Below are positions 1 through 10,900 of a stretch of DNA of 64,000 nucleotides, one piece after another. The DNA lies in the NCBI GenBank assembly GCA_020072645.1, contig JAIQGK010000002.1, forward strand, positions 1 through 64,000, read 5' to 3'. The position numbers and the translations under genes were made by a program. The DNA comes from Terriglobia bacterium (GTDB lineage: Bacteria > Acidobacteriota > Terriglobia > Terriglobales > Acidobacteriaceae). Numbering within the stretch: position 1 is the first letter of the stretch; every line of letters begins with the position of its first letter. The notes under the pieces were generated by a model, which was given only the letters and a program-made list of their open reading frames with translations, was not told the origin of the DNA and did no database searches.

Positions 1-313
1 ATTATGAAAGAGTACGGGTCTTGGTTTCGTGAATAGTTGGAAGAATTTCATCGAGAGCGAAATGGCGCTTCTCCTAACCCGAGGGCGTCGACGCCTTCGT
101 TTGCCCTTGACATCGCCGTCGTTGTTATAGACGGGATGGTGCTCGGCCATACTCCTCGGGTCTTCCTCCGGAGGACAGTCATTCCGCGGTGGGTTGGGAA
201 CAGATACGACCGGAGGAATCCGAATCCGGCCAACTTCACCGGACCGGACCTGACGATTTTCCGCAGTCACCCGCAACACGGCTTCAGCTCAATTTTCATC
301 CACCGATTTCTCC
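1..313. other. Gene-free DNA downstream of IS110-type transposase
   Basis: No convincing coding region is seen; the open frames here have no recognisable motif. The stretch lies just downstream of the transposase stop at 314 and probably holds the transposon's non-coding end plus flanking chromosome. I could not place the exact element end. Confidence 0.4.
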
Positions 314-1403
314 TTAGGCTGCCGCAAATTCGATCCCGTACAGCGGTTCGTAGACTTCGCCCGTCACCCACAGCTTATGCAGCAGCACTGCCAGCTTCCT
401 GGCCACCGCAATCACCGCGCGTTTCTTACTGTTCTTTCCACCTCGACGGGACAGTTCCAGACCCCAGCGTCGCAATCGGCTGTCCGGCGCCAGCGGGCCA
501 AGAATATACTGCGCCGCCTGCACCAACATTCGTCGCAAAAAGCCGTTGCCCGACTTGGTGATGCCCAGTTGTGGAGAACTGTCTCCGGATTGGCTCTGCT
601 TCGGTTGCAGGCCCAGGTAGCTGCCCACCATCCGGCTTTTCTGAAAGCGAGCTGGATTGTCCAGCGTAAGCACGTAGGCCAGGGGAAATCAGCGGTCCTA
701 TTCCCTTGACCTGCTGCAGCAGCCTGGTCTGCGGGTATTTCTTGCCTGCCAACTCTTCCACCTGGCGGTCACGCCGCCGGATCTGCTCGCTCAGATGTTG
801 GATACTCTTCAGCAGCGGAGTCAGCGCATGCTTCAGTGGCGGTGGGATCAGCGATGCCATCTTGCCGGCAAAGGCGGCCGTGGTGCTGGCGGGCAGCCGT
901 CCGCCCATGGCCTTAACCAGCCCGCGCACCGCGTTGATCATCTGCACTCGTGCCGAAACCAGAACATCCCGGCTGCGTACCACGGTCAGGTCGGTCTGTG
1001 CTTCCAAACTGCGGTGCTCAACTGGGGCCAGCAAACTCACATCCACACGCCCCAACTTGGCCAGCATCTGCGCATCCAGCCGGTCGTTCTTGCGATCGCT
1101 CTGATAAATCAGGCGGACTTTACGGGCATTGGCTACGATCACTCGGTGTCCCAGCCGCTCCAGCAGTCGACTCACCCAGAGCGAGTGTGTTCCGGCTTCA
1201 ATCACGATCTTGCTGGGCACGATCAACCGGAACGTTTCCTCCAGCGCCTCTGGGTTAGTACGTACCCGGTCCTCTTTGACCACCGAACCCCTTGAATCGA
1301 TTACACAGTAACGGCTCCAACGGTCACCTAGATCGAGCCCAATAGTGCTCCCTCTGGTTGGTTCTGCCATCCTCTGTTGGTTGACGTCGCGGTTTCCCTT
1401 CAT
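314..1403 (-). pseudogene. IS110-family transposase, frameshifted
   Basis: Two overlapping frames together give one IS110-type (DEDD/RuvC-like plus Transposase_20) recombinase. The N-terminal frame (from ATG at 1403, behind a GGGAGGA ribosome site) has GLDLGDRWSR with the first acidic residue, an EAGTHSLWV segment and the central KGIGPLI hairpin-binding motif. The C-terminal frame (ending at 314) has YLGLQPKQSQSG, ITKSGNGFLRRMLVQAA and the catalytic-serine region typical of Transposase_20. The frames disagree in a C4 run near 683-690: removing one C restores LISLAYVLTLDNPARF. The gene is therefore inactive, or the base is a sequence error. No inverted repeats are expected for this family. Confidence 0.85.
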
Positions 1404-1550
1404 GCCGATCCTCCCTTCTTAGGTGGGCTTTTCTTCTTAGCGAGCATACTGCTTGCTCGCTGAGGATTCGGCAGCCTCATTTCTATCTACACCGCTGTAG
1501 GCGGCTGGCCAGAAATCGTTTGTATCTGATTGAAAGAATTGGTCGGGGAG
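1404..1550 (-). ncRNA. Possible IS110 bridge-RNA region
   Basis: This non-coding stretch lies directly upstream of the IS110-type transposase, where IS110 elements carry the structured bridge/seek RNA. Seen directly: a perfect hairpin with 8-bp arms AGCGAGCA/TGCTCGCT (1439-1446 and 1454-1461) and a further GC-rich imperfect repeat near 1490-1510. The assignment rests on position and hairpins only, not on identified target- and donor-binding loops. Confidence 0.3.
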
Positions 1551-1597
1551 AGAGGATTTGAACCTCCGCCCCCTGGTCCCGAACCAGATTCCATCCC
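1548..1597 (-). tRNA. 3' fragment of tRNA-Pro(CGG)
   Basis: Read on the minus strand this is the anticodon arm (loop TTCGGGA, anticodon CGG), variable region, T-arm (GGAGG/CCTCT around TTCAAAT), acceptor 3' strand CTCCCCG, discriminator A and encoded CCA. The acceptor 5' strand and D-arm are missing: sequence beyond 1597 does not pair with the acceptor. It is a truncated copy of the kind left by an integrative element targeting a tRNA gene, and is not expected to be functional. Confidence 0.7.
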
Positions 1598-1851
1598 CTA
1601 TTGAGCGCTGTGGAATTTTGTTGCTCGTAATTGATTGATATTGAATCTGTTGCACACCGTTCGTTGAAAGCTGCTGTTCTCTATTGAAGCTTGAGGTTTT
1701 TACAGCTACAAAATCGTCTACAGTCGTTTAGACTGAACCCCTCTCCTGGTACAGTTTCTGATTACTACAACTCTCGACCTTCTGAAATATGAACCCTTCA
1801 CTTGGAACAATCTAGCCTTTCACACTTTGCTACAACGCTGATTCCTCTCCG

Positions 1852-2847
1852 TCATCCTGTTGATTCTTCAAGCAGGGTAGGGGTCTGGGGAAGGGACGGC
1901 GTTTGAGTCCCTTCTCTCAGCAGCACCGTAGAAGCCTTTTCCCCTGTTGGCGAGAAAAATCTTACTGTAGCACTTGTTGTTGTCAATGAATTTTCTCGCC
2001 CCGCTTGTTCTTCAAATTCTTCCGGTGAGCGATAACCCAAAGCAGAGTGCAAGCGCACTTGGTTGTAATACTGCTCAATGTTGTAATACTGCTCAATGAA
2101 CTCCTCGACATGATCGTGCAAGTGCTCCATGCTTTGGTACTCGTTTGCGTAAATCTCTTCACGCTTCAGCGTCTTGATGAAACTCTCGCAGCTCGCGTTG
2201 TCGTAGGGGTTCGCCGGCCGGCTCATGCTCGGCACCATCTCGTGCTTTCGCAGGATAGCAACGTACTCTCCGGAGGCATACTGAATGCCACGATCGGAGT
2301 GGTGCACCAGCCCTGGCAGCGGCTTCCTTGCTGCGATCGCTGACTCCAGCGCGTCCGTTGCCAGACGGCTAGCCAGCGTGCGGTCTAGCTTCCAGCCCAC
2401 CACCTTGCGCGAGAATCCATCCAACACTAGCGCCAGGTAGACGAACTCGTTTAGCAGGCGGATGTAGGTGATGTCAGCCACCCAGAGCTGGTTGACTGCG
2501 GTCGGCGTCATCCGCCTCGCCAGGTTCAGATGGATCTCCAGCGCGTGGTTGGAATCCGTGGTGGTCACGAACTGCTTGCGTCTGACCGCCAGCAGGTTGT
2601 CCTCGCGCATAATCCGCGCTACCCGTTTGTGGTTGAGCGGCATCCCGCGGCGCCTCAACTCGGCTGTCACTCTCCGATAGCCGTAGCGCTTACGATGCTC
2701 CAATGCCACCCGTTGGATCGCAGATCGCACTTCCATGCTCTCTTCCTGCGGTTCGCGCTGTTGTAGACAACGGTAAAAGCTGGTCCGGCTGACTCTCATC
2801 AACTCGCACATGCGCTCGATACTCAGGCTGCCTTGCATCGGCATCAT
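1852..2847 (-). CDS. IS3-family transposase OrfB (DDE integrase)
   Basis: This is a 331-residue rve-type integrase. It has an N-terminal HTH_21-like region (RKRYGYRRVTAELRRRG) and the DDE triad: D in WVADITYIRL, D in HHSDRGIQYAS, and E in NASCESFIKTLKREE. The family tail RLHSALGYRSPEEFE is present. It overlaps the end of orfA by 4 bp, but in-frame codons upstream of the ATG encode RLWRDGIYDQIREMM, which is typical IS3 sequence, so translation probably enters by frameshift from orfA. An 18-bp tandem duplication (2063-2098) inserts six residues, giving EQYYNIEQYYN just before the conserved QVRLHSALGY. It lies after the catalytic Glu, so activity is uncertain. Confidence 0.9.
   Translation of the reverse strand: MMPMQGSLSIERMCELMRVSRTSFYRCLQQREPQEESMEVRSAIQRVALEHRKRYGYRRVTAELRRRGMPLNHKRVARIMREDNLLAVRRKQFVTTTDSNHALEIHLNLARRMTPTAVNQLWVADITYIRLLNEFVYLALVLDGFSRKVVGWKLDRTLASRLATDALESAIAARKPLPGLVHHSDRGIQYASGEYVAILRKHEMVPSMSRPANPYDNASCESFIKTLKREEIYANEYQSMEHLHDHVEEFIEQYYNIEQYYNQVRLHSALGYRSPEEFEEQAGRENSLTTTSATVRFFSPTGEKASTVLLREGTQTPSLPQTPTLLEESTG
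2063..2098. repeat. 18-bp tandem duplication inside orfB
   Basis: The unit TTGTAATACTGCTCAATG occurs twice back to back (2063-2080 and 2081-2098). It keeps the frame and duplicates six codons of OrfB. IS3-family OrfB proteins normally have a single copy of this segment. Confidence 0.95.
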
Positions 2848-3182
2848 CTCCCGGATTTGGTCGTAGATGCCGTCTCGCCAGAGTCGCTTCCGCTCCGGCG
2901 TCGAGCCTCGATTTTTTGCAAGGCACCTTTGAAAAAATCAACTTCCAGCGTCTTTTCCGCCAGCAGCCGCTTCAAATCCCTTACCTGCTTGCGCAGCTCG
3001 CGCACTGGAGACGTCGCTGTTGAGTCTGTCCCTTGTTCTCCGGCTAGCCTCTGCCAGTGATACAGCACCGTGCGATCAATCTCCAATTCCCGCGCCAGCG
3101 CACTTATGTTGGCGCAGTTCCTCATTCGCTCCACCGCCATGCGGCGGAACGCTTCCGGATACCTCCCCACTCGTTTGCCCAC
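2844..3182 (-). CDS. IS3-family transposase OrfA (HTH)
   Basis: This 112-residue OrfA carries the HTH_Tnp_1 domain (residues 5-45: YPEAFRRMAVERM, NISALARELEIDRTVLYHWQ) followed by a leucine-zipper-like coiled coil (residues 65-95: VRDLKRLLAEKTLEVDFFKGALQKI). It binds the element's terminal repeats and supplies the N-terminus of the OrfAB fusion transposase. Its last residues, after the A6 run at 2912-2917, are unlike the family. This agrees with ribosomes leaving the frame there for the full-length transposase. Confidence 0.9.
   Translation of the reverse strand: MGKRVGRYPEAFRRMAVERMRNCANISALARELEIDRTVLYHWQRLAGEQGTDSTATSPVRELRKQVRDLKRLLAEKTLEVDFFKGALQKIEARRRSGSDSGETASTTKSGR
2912..2917 (-). 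promoter_or_regulatory. Probable -1 programmed frameshift site
   Basis: On the minus strand the codons CAA AAA ATC contain an A6 run. A -1 slip here gives GSTPERKRLWRDGIYDQIR, which runs without a stop into OrfB and matches the usual IS3 OrfAB junction. The zero frame ends 70 bases later. IS3-family elements use this mechanism; no downstream stimulator was analysed. Confidence 0.65.
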
Positions 3183-3377
3183 TCCCTAATCCCTTTCCGG
3201 CTGGAGTGTTGTAATCTTTTGTTGTTCCATTTTAGGGGGTCAGTCCAAGGTCAAAAAAAGCGTCGCGCAACCGCGAGAGAAGGCTTACAACAGTAACCAG
3301 CTATTCACTCACTTTCGATGGAACGATCTTGGTTAGCACAACTCAGGGCAAACCGCACTAGCCAGCAACTACATTCT

Positions 3378-4841
3378 TCAATGGATGTTTGATCCATCAA
3401 AAAGCATCGCTGCATCCTTCAAAACCCGGCCTAATACGGTGGAAGTGCGAGCTTCTAGAATGCGGTCGGCACTCTCGTGGGCCAATTCGGCCATGCGTGT
3501 TTTCCCGTGGGCACGGTAAAACGTCTCAAGCGCACGGTAAGGAGCTGCCGCTCGAAAATGATCGAGGCTTTCGGGAGTAGAAGCATCATTTGTTGCAACT
3601 CTACTCAGCATTTGCAGTCCCTCAACAAGATTCCCGCATGAGAGCTCCCACTTTGCGAAAACAAGTTCTTTTCCATGCCATTGGAATGCATCGAGTTCCG
3701 GACCGAGCTGTTGAAGACTAGCTTTCCACTGCGAACAGATGAGCTGAGCTGAAGAGTTATCTCCGAATTGACGAAGCGAGCGGGAACGTCCCATTGCCTG
3801 CTCAAAGAGAAATGACTGCCCGAGCGCGCGCCCGTTGCGATCGGCGGCGCGATACGATTCTTCGGCTTGACTGTATTTTCCTTGCTCTTCGAAGCGAAGG
3901 CCGACACTTGCTTCGCTCATAGCGATCAAGGAATCTGGTACAAGTTCTGGATATACACTCTGGAGCTGATACTCGCTGGATATCAGCGATTGTTCTGCAG
4001 CGAGTGCATCGGCTCTTCGGTTGAGATCGTCATATATGCGCATCAATTTGTTGAAGATCTCTCGCTGGATACATAAAGGAGGCTTCTCTACCAACATGTT
4101 CTTTAATTCAGCTTCTTCTTTGGTCCTGTTGCCGATCTCCGCATATAAGAGAGCCCGATCGAGGCGGGCTTCATAAAAATGAGGCCTTAGGGAGGCGACT
4201 TTTTCGAGCAAGGTAATGGCGGCGTCTGTATCTTTCGCGAGGCTTTCTGTTATTGCCAGCCCATAATTGGCAGCCAAGGAATCGGGAACGGCCCTAACAG
4301 CCAGCTTTAGACACTCGCGTGCATTCTCAAGTTGTTTTGGACCTCGGTTCATGAGGACTAGAGCATTCTGCAACGTAGTTGTGAGGGGCTGCGTCTCCGA
4401 GCATCTGGGGACCAGAGTCTTCGGAGCTGTTCGCCGTGCCTTCTCTGCTACGGGATCACGGAAGATCACAATTACATGTGACTCCTTAGAATCTGGGGAA
4501 TGCGGAAATTTTCTCAAAGCTTCTACCGCATAGGGCCAGTAAATGCTGTAGCCGGATAAAGGAGTAGCGCACGAAAGTTCCCCGGAGCGCGTGTACCCCG
4601 CTTCGATAGCGATCTTATGCGCCCGGAGAGGCCGATAAACTACGCTGTCGTCGGCGGTCAGCGACAAGTCACCGGGATACTGTAGCACTGGGATTGGGTG
4701 CTGCGACGTCGAGGCACACTGAGGAGGATCATCGAGCGCAAAGGCAACCTGTGTGAGAACTGCTAGCACAAATATAAGCATGTATCCCAAACGAGGCCAG
4801 TTTAATAAGCTCATGTAATACCCCAACCTTTTGCCCCGCAA
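3378..4841 (-). CDS. Secreted TPR-like protein of unknown function
   Basis: The protein is up to 487 residues; the better start is probably the internal ATG at 4814, giving MSLLNWPRLGYMLIFVLAVL, a clear signal peptide ending in AFA. Residues about 170-400 are helical with tetratricopeptide-like pairs (for example LENARECLKLAVRAVPDSLAANYGLAI and AAITLLEKVASLRPHFYEARLDRALLYAEIGNR). It probably acts outside the cytoplasm as a protein-binding scaffold. It lies 97 bp downstream of the large RHS gene on the same strand, so co-transcription is plausible and a role as partner or immunity protein of the RHS tip is possible. That link is inference only. Confidence 0.75.
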   Translation of the reverse strand: MRGKRLGYYMSLLNWPRLGYMLIFVLAVLTQVAFALDDPPQCASTSQHPIPVLQYPGDLSLTADDSVVYRPLRAHKIAIEAGYTRSGELSCATPLSGYSIYWPYAVEALRKFPHSPDSKESHVIVIFRDPVAEKARRTAPKTLVPRCSETQPLTTTLQNALVLMNRGPKQLENARECLKLAVRAVPDSLAANYGLAITESLAKDTDAAITLLEKVASLRPHFYEARLDRALLYAEIGNRTKEEAELKNMLVEKPPLCIQREIFNKLMRIYDDLNRRADALAAEQSLISSEYQLQSVYPELVPDSLIAMSEASVGLRFEEQGKYSQAEESYRAADRNGRALGQSFLFEQAMGRSRSLRQFGDNSSAQLICSQWKASLQQLGPELDAFQWHGKELVFAKWELSCGNLVEGLQMLSRVATNDASTPESLDHFRAAAPYRALETFYRAHGKTRMAELAHESADRILEARTSTVLGRVLKDAAMLFDGSNIH

Positions 4842-4938
4842 AACGCCGGATCTGATAAGAGCTCATCCCTTGCGCATTCCACGGGGGAAGAGCGGCAGAC
4901 AGCCTACCGCTCTCCAATGATACTGTACTTTACAGAAG

Positions 4939-7900
4939 TCACTGAAAGAACGGAGCAACCTGGCAAGGGATGCAGGCAAGTTCTTCCGCAGCCGCGCTCA
5001 TCAGGAGGTACTGGGAATAATTATTCATCCCGCTAATCCTCTTCGCGCGCCCATCATCATTGAGGGGTGAGACAACAACCGCGTTTACTGCGGCGTTGTA
5101 GCACTGGGCTCCATGGCAGCTAGTTTCCACGCCGACAACGTTTCCCGGATATGCTGATGCCCAAAAATCGGCATTGGGGAAGTGACCGAGACTAAGCTTA
5201 TCATCGCTGTTCCCGAGTGGCGCGACAATCGTGAAATGGTCGCTGGCGCTAGCAACTGAATCCATGGTGTCCGTCGATTTTGTTGCTGGAGCAATGACCA
5301 ACGTTGAGCCAAACGTTACTCCATCCTCATCAGCAACAACCCCGAGTGCATTGACACCATTGCTGTGACTCATGGCGTCCTCCTGAACTCCTGGAGGAAC
5401 GAGATTGTCATGAATGTAGTTGAATGTGTCAATTTGGTCCTGATTGGGGGTTTGCATCAATCCATTGAGCCAGCTTCCATTATTCGGCAGTTCAATAGTA
5501 TTGCCATTCGGACCGATGCTAAGATTCCCCATCCCGAATTGTCCGGACCAGTTTGGAATATCTTGAGCAGTCAAAGTATTTTCATAGCCAGGCTCACCGG
5601 ACCGAACGCCCAGAAAAACATACGTGAATGTGTTCCCGGGATTCAGGCCGCTCAATTGCGCAGCTGCTTGAGCAACGATATCCCACAATACCTGCCGACC
5701 GTCGGGATCTGTCGCGTTGATGGGATTATTTTGGGCATACACATATAAGTTCCAGCTCTGTGGATTGACGGCAGTCTGATCACTAAAGGGCCGATCGGGC
5801 CGCATCCAGCGTCCAAGGGCAGAGCTATAGTATCGTGCACCGAAATAATCGAGTTGTGACTCAGGGTCACGGTATTTTCCTGTGAATTTAAGTGTGTTGT
5901 CGCTTGTGCTCTTTCCAACACCAGAAACAAGCCCGCCCCACGGCGTGAAGTCATTATCGTCGAGGATTGCTGCAGAGGTTCCGGCCTTATCCACAAACAT
6001 GGCGGTAGAATGCAGATGGTCGGAGATGTAGTACTTGATGTCCGCAGGACTGGGAGACGGTTGTGGCACATTTCGCGCAAGACGCTGGCCAGCGAAAAAG
6101 ATATAGAACGTCCAGGCACCATTGCTGTCGGTCTCGGCGAGAACGGCACCGGTGGGCCCATACCAATAGTTGATGCCGGTGGATTTCTTGACGCGTCTAC
6201 CATCCGCATCGTAGGTGTAGGTGGTGGGTCCAGCGGTAATTATGCGGTTTTCTGCGTCGTAAGAATATGTGAAACTGTTTATTCCGTCATTGAGCATGTT
6301 GCCGGCAGCATCGTAGCTGTAACCTGTCAGATGGTTATCCGTATCGCCAGCATGCTGAAGGTTCTCGCCACTGAGCGATCCCATCGGAGCCTTCTGCAGA
6401 TTGCCCCAGGCATCATAGCCATAGGTGTTCCCCCAGTGGACATTGTCAGTGGCAGAGGCAAGACGATTCAATGCATCATAAGTAAATACTTGGCTTCGGG
6501 AACTATCCGTAACATTGCTGATAGTCAGGATATTGCCATTGTTGGTATGGGTTTGCGGCGATGGCGTATATGAATACTGCTTGTCAAATAAAGCGCTTGC
6601 ACCCTGACCTGCACCCGCCCAGATTTCCACAGGCTCAAGCCGATTATTAAGATCAACATGGAATTTATTGTTGTTAAAGTTGGGGCTAGCAAATTCTTTA
6701 ATTGCACCGATTGCCCAGAAGCTCGGGCTTTGCGCGTATATGACTCCATTGGAGTCCGTGGCACTGGTAAGCCGGGCCGCACTATCATAGCTATAACTCA
6801 CAGTGAAATTATTTACCGGATAGGTGATGCTGGTGATATCACCCACTGTATTATAGGCGGCAGTGAAAGTCTGACATGCGGTTACTCCCGGGTTACACTG
6901 CGTCCTCTTTGTAATATGGCCCATCGGGTCGTAGCTCAAGAAAAATTCAATAGTATTGCCAGATGCGGTTGCCGCCACTTCCCGGCCGATTGGGTTGGTA
7001 AAGCTCTGCCCCAAGTATGTGGAATAGTCATAGCGATGGCTGGAACTTTGAGTTGAGGTACCTACATACGTCGTATCTAGGAGACGGTTCAAGGCATCAT
7101 AGGTGTAATCAATTGTGACCATCTGAGCCGAGCCCCACGCCTGATTTGGAGCTGGCTCTGTCTTGGATGTGACATTGCTGTTATTGTCGTAGGTATATGT
7201 GATTGTGGTCGACCCGGTGCTATTCGTCTCCGGGTTTATTGCGGACGAAATCCGCGACAAGGAATCATAGGTGAAGAAGCGCTGTCGCCAGGCTGCTGGA
7301 ACCGCCGGCGGAGTTGGGTTGGTGCAGGGCAGGTCGGCATTGACGGTGTCGGTAGCTTTCTGGTGCACGCACAACAGGTCGCCACGAGCATTGTACTGGT
7401 ACGTGGTGACGAAAGGATTGTTGTTCAGGGCACTGGCATCCTTTGCGCCTGTCAGAGCGGATTCTGTTGCGGAAGTCGTGAACGATGGATTGACAAACTG
7501 GGCCGAGTTCCAGGTATAGCTGGTAGTCAGAGAGTAGTCGCCAATAGTTCCGGCGGTTTTGCTGAGCAGATTTACAGTTCCACCCGATGGAGTTGCCGAA
7601 GCGTACGGCCCGGCGCTGATGGCGGTAGCGAGACGCGAGGCGATGGTGGCGGAAGTATCTCCCGCGCCAAAACTGGTTGAATACTGTATCCCGTTAATCG
7701 TGGCAGTAATCAGGCCGGAATCCGCCACGGTCGAGGCATTTTGGCCCCCGGTAAAATTCTCCGGACTGGCCTGAGTTTGAGCCAGTCCTGGACCGGAAAG
7801 AGTCATCGTCCAGCCGCCCCCGCCGCCTCCGCAAAACACCGAATCCGAATCCACACAACTGGTGATTTTTGAGGTTGCGATTACGTATGCATTGGCAAAG

Positions 7901-10900
7901 CTTCCTGCGGTAGCGCTAGTCAGAGTAAATGAGGTGCCACCGTTAGGATTGCTGATCGTCACCAGTGAATTGGCGGGAAAAGCGCTGTAAAGGGCCGCGG
8001 CCAGACCTGCAGGAGTAATGGTGGTGTTGTAGGTTGCCGAGACCGGGCCAATTGTCGTCCCACCGGTGGTAATGGTGAAGTTCAATGTTCCCGAGGTGTC
8101 GAGGACATTGTGAGAATGGCACGTGGGGCTGCAGGTGGTTATGATGTTGACGGGATCAGACCCGCCAATCGTGAGCGTCACACTGGCATACTGTGCTTGC
8201 TGCGAAGTCGCCGACTGTTCCGTCCCGCTGACCGAAAAAGATCCGGTGGCAAAAGTGGCCGCTGCCCCGGGATTCGGTTCAACGACTTTGACCACCCTAC
8301 CAAAGGCGTCTGTGCAGCTCTGGCGTTTTTTCCCGGATTCATCGATAGCTGTTGTGCAAATGGCTGGAGGTCCCGAGGAGTCACCCGGAGTGTCATTATA
8401 GAGCACAATGGCGACGCTCTGATCCGGCTTGGTCGTGGTTGTCACGCGGCCGACGCCATCATAGTCCAGTTGCGTAATACCGTAAGTGGCTTCAGTTGTA
8501 AAGCAGTATGGATTGGAAACTGTTTTTATCCGACCAACTGCGTCATAGGTGCTGTCGACTTTGATGTATGTGGGACAATCGGGGGTCAACTGCAAAGTGT
8601 GGTAGACCCGTCCCAAGCCGTCGAACTTCACCTTGTAATCGTCGTAGGTTGTGCCGGAGATTAGCCTTTGGCGTTCGATGGTGTTGGAATCAGGATAAAG
8701 CATTTTTGTGACACCACCATCCGGGTGATCTCCCTCGGTGAGCCTTAGCATGATGTCATAGGTATAGGTGAAAGTTTGACTATTCTCATCCGTGAAGCTG
8801 GTGAGCAAGCCGGTATTCAGATCGTAGTTGCCGCTGATCAAGTGATGGACAACGGGAGCACCCGAATCAGGCATTTGCGTATCGGGAAAACTCGTTTGGG
8901 TAACGAAAGCCCCCATCAAAACAGGTGAGTAACTGTATGTAGTTACCCGGCCCATCGGATCGGTGCTACTGTTTAGCATGCCCGTATCAAAGTAAGTTGA
9001 ACTGGAAGAAACAAAGGCCTGTGCGCTATCCAGCCAGCGGCTCATCGTCGTGAGATTACCTCGCATCGTGTCACCCGCAGGAGTCGCTACATGAGTGGGA
9101 GTCCCTATTCCGGATGAAGCCCGGGTTCCCTCGTCATACGCAAACTTGGCCTGCGATATACATGCGGGTACGCTTGTGAAACTGCAGGCTGGCAGCGTGC
9201 TCGACTGCGGAGCAGCCCCGTTGTAAACCGTTGTCCACTCCAGGGGTGATACGAAATTGTTGTTGAAGAATGTACTGTTATCCTGCCACCAGTAACGGTT
9301 TAGCGTGGAGCGAACCAACGCATTAGAAAAGTCATACTCGTCTTTTTGCAGCAAGCTGCCAACATGGACAGCTTGTCCATTAGGATCATTAAACGTTGGA
9401 TCGAAGCGGTTGACGACTTTGGCTGCTTGACCCTGCGGCCAGATGGTTGTGGTCTGGACAGGCACCACATTCAGAGCGATTTCATCCAGGTCGCCCCCGG
9501 CTGCGCCCATAGTACAGAAGTACTGCGTCTGGACGGTGTTAAGCAGAGTCACTGAATCCGAGCGTCCCTGAAAGTATTGTGTTTGATAAATATATCCGGG
9601 GCAGCCTCCAGTTCCGCCGGGGCCAATGGTGTAGACCACATCGTTACCGTTAGGGTCCGTAATGGTGGCTATGCCCTTTGCTGAGTATGGATAAACTGAA
9701 CTGCCATTTCCTGTAGGAAAGTTGCCCTGATAGTTATATGTCCATTGATGGCCGCCCGCCCCGTCATTGGCGTCAACCGTACGCGACATCACCCATGTGC
9801 TGTACCCTGTTCCAGTATTCGAGCCAAATGGCCCAGTTGAGTACGTATAAGCCAGGGACCCACCAGTAGGAAAACTGACATGCTGCACGTCGCCATAACT
9901 GTCGTAGGTAAACGTCCACTGCGTCAAATCGGGCAGAACGACTGCACTCAATAACGAGGTGCTCACGGGGCCATAGCTGGCTGCGCCGCTGGTGGAATTG
10001 GACAAAGGAAACATGGAGTAGCAAAAATAGAATGTGCGCATGCCGCTATTGATCGTAGAAATCCCTGGCACGTTCCATACACGGGCTGATGCCGTTCCGG
10101 ACGGGCATTTTGACAAATCAGTCGTCGTGATACCAGGTGAAATCCCCTGAACGGCTGTACTGGCAGAGCCGGGAATGAAGCGTCCCATCGTATCCGTCCA
10201 ACCAGAACTGGTGACTGTAATTTGATTGCCATTAGCATCGGTGACGCTGCTGGCTTGCACGCCACCACGGATGCGCGCGTTTGACAACGTGCAATTGACG
10301 CCCCTCGGATAGCTATAGTGGGTCCCGTTCGACAAAATCAGAGTCTGTGCATCCGGGCGAAGGAGTCCCGTCCCATCCAGTGAGCGCACGGGAAAGGCCT
10401 CGCCGGAAAGTGTAGCGCCCTGATCCCCAAAGAGGTGCGAACTGCCGTCAGGAGAGCTGACGCTATCCGACCAATCATAGAGAAGCATGCCCGGGTTGTC
10501 CGGATCACTGGTCTCGGTTGTTGTGCAACTATTCAGCCACCAGTCTGTGCTGCCGACAATTTGCACACCGCTATTGGGCATAGGGGCCCACTGCGCTGGC
10601 GAAAGCAGGGTGGTTCCATCGGTACTATATTTCGGAGGTTTTATATACCACTGCTTGTTACTGAAGCTGATCATGAAGCTCAGGCCAAGATTGCCGCGCT
10701 GGGGAAATGAGGCCAGCGGAATATGCAGAGACAGGCCGCCATTGGTCATGCTGACGCTGTCAAGGTCGCCACCACTAAAAGTATCGTAGGGCTTGAGCCC
10801 CTGGTCCTCATTTGGATTATTCTGCGCGATGCCTTCAATACAGAACATAAGACTGAAAGCTATAATTAGCAGCAAATGATCAAACTTAATTCGTATCCCG

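Larger units (their letters stand above)
1729..3247 (-). mobile_element. IS3-family insertion sequence
   Basis: Contains orfA and orfB of an IS3-type element on the minus strand. The right end read inward (from 3247) begins TGGACTGACCCCCTAAAATG and the left end read inward (from 1729) begins TAGACTGAACCCCTCTCCTG; about two thirds of the first 27 bases match. A second weaker copy of the end sequence lies near 1785-1810. No 3-bp target duplication is evident, so the exact left end is uncertain by some tens of bases. Confidence 0.7.

Noticed and set aside
6010-6573. Long plus-strand frames inside the RHS gene (6010-6573, 8110-8664 and others)
   Set aside because: They are antisense shadows of the 2018-residue RHS gene and show no motif or ribosome site.
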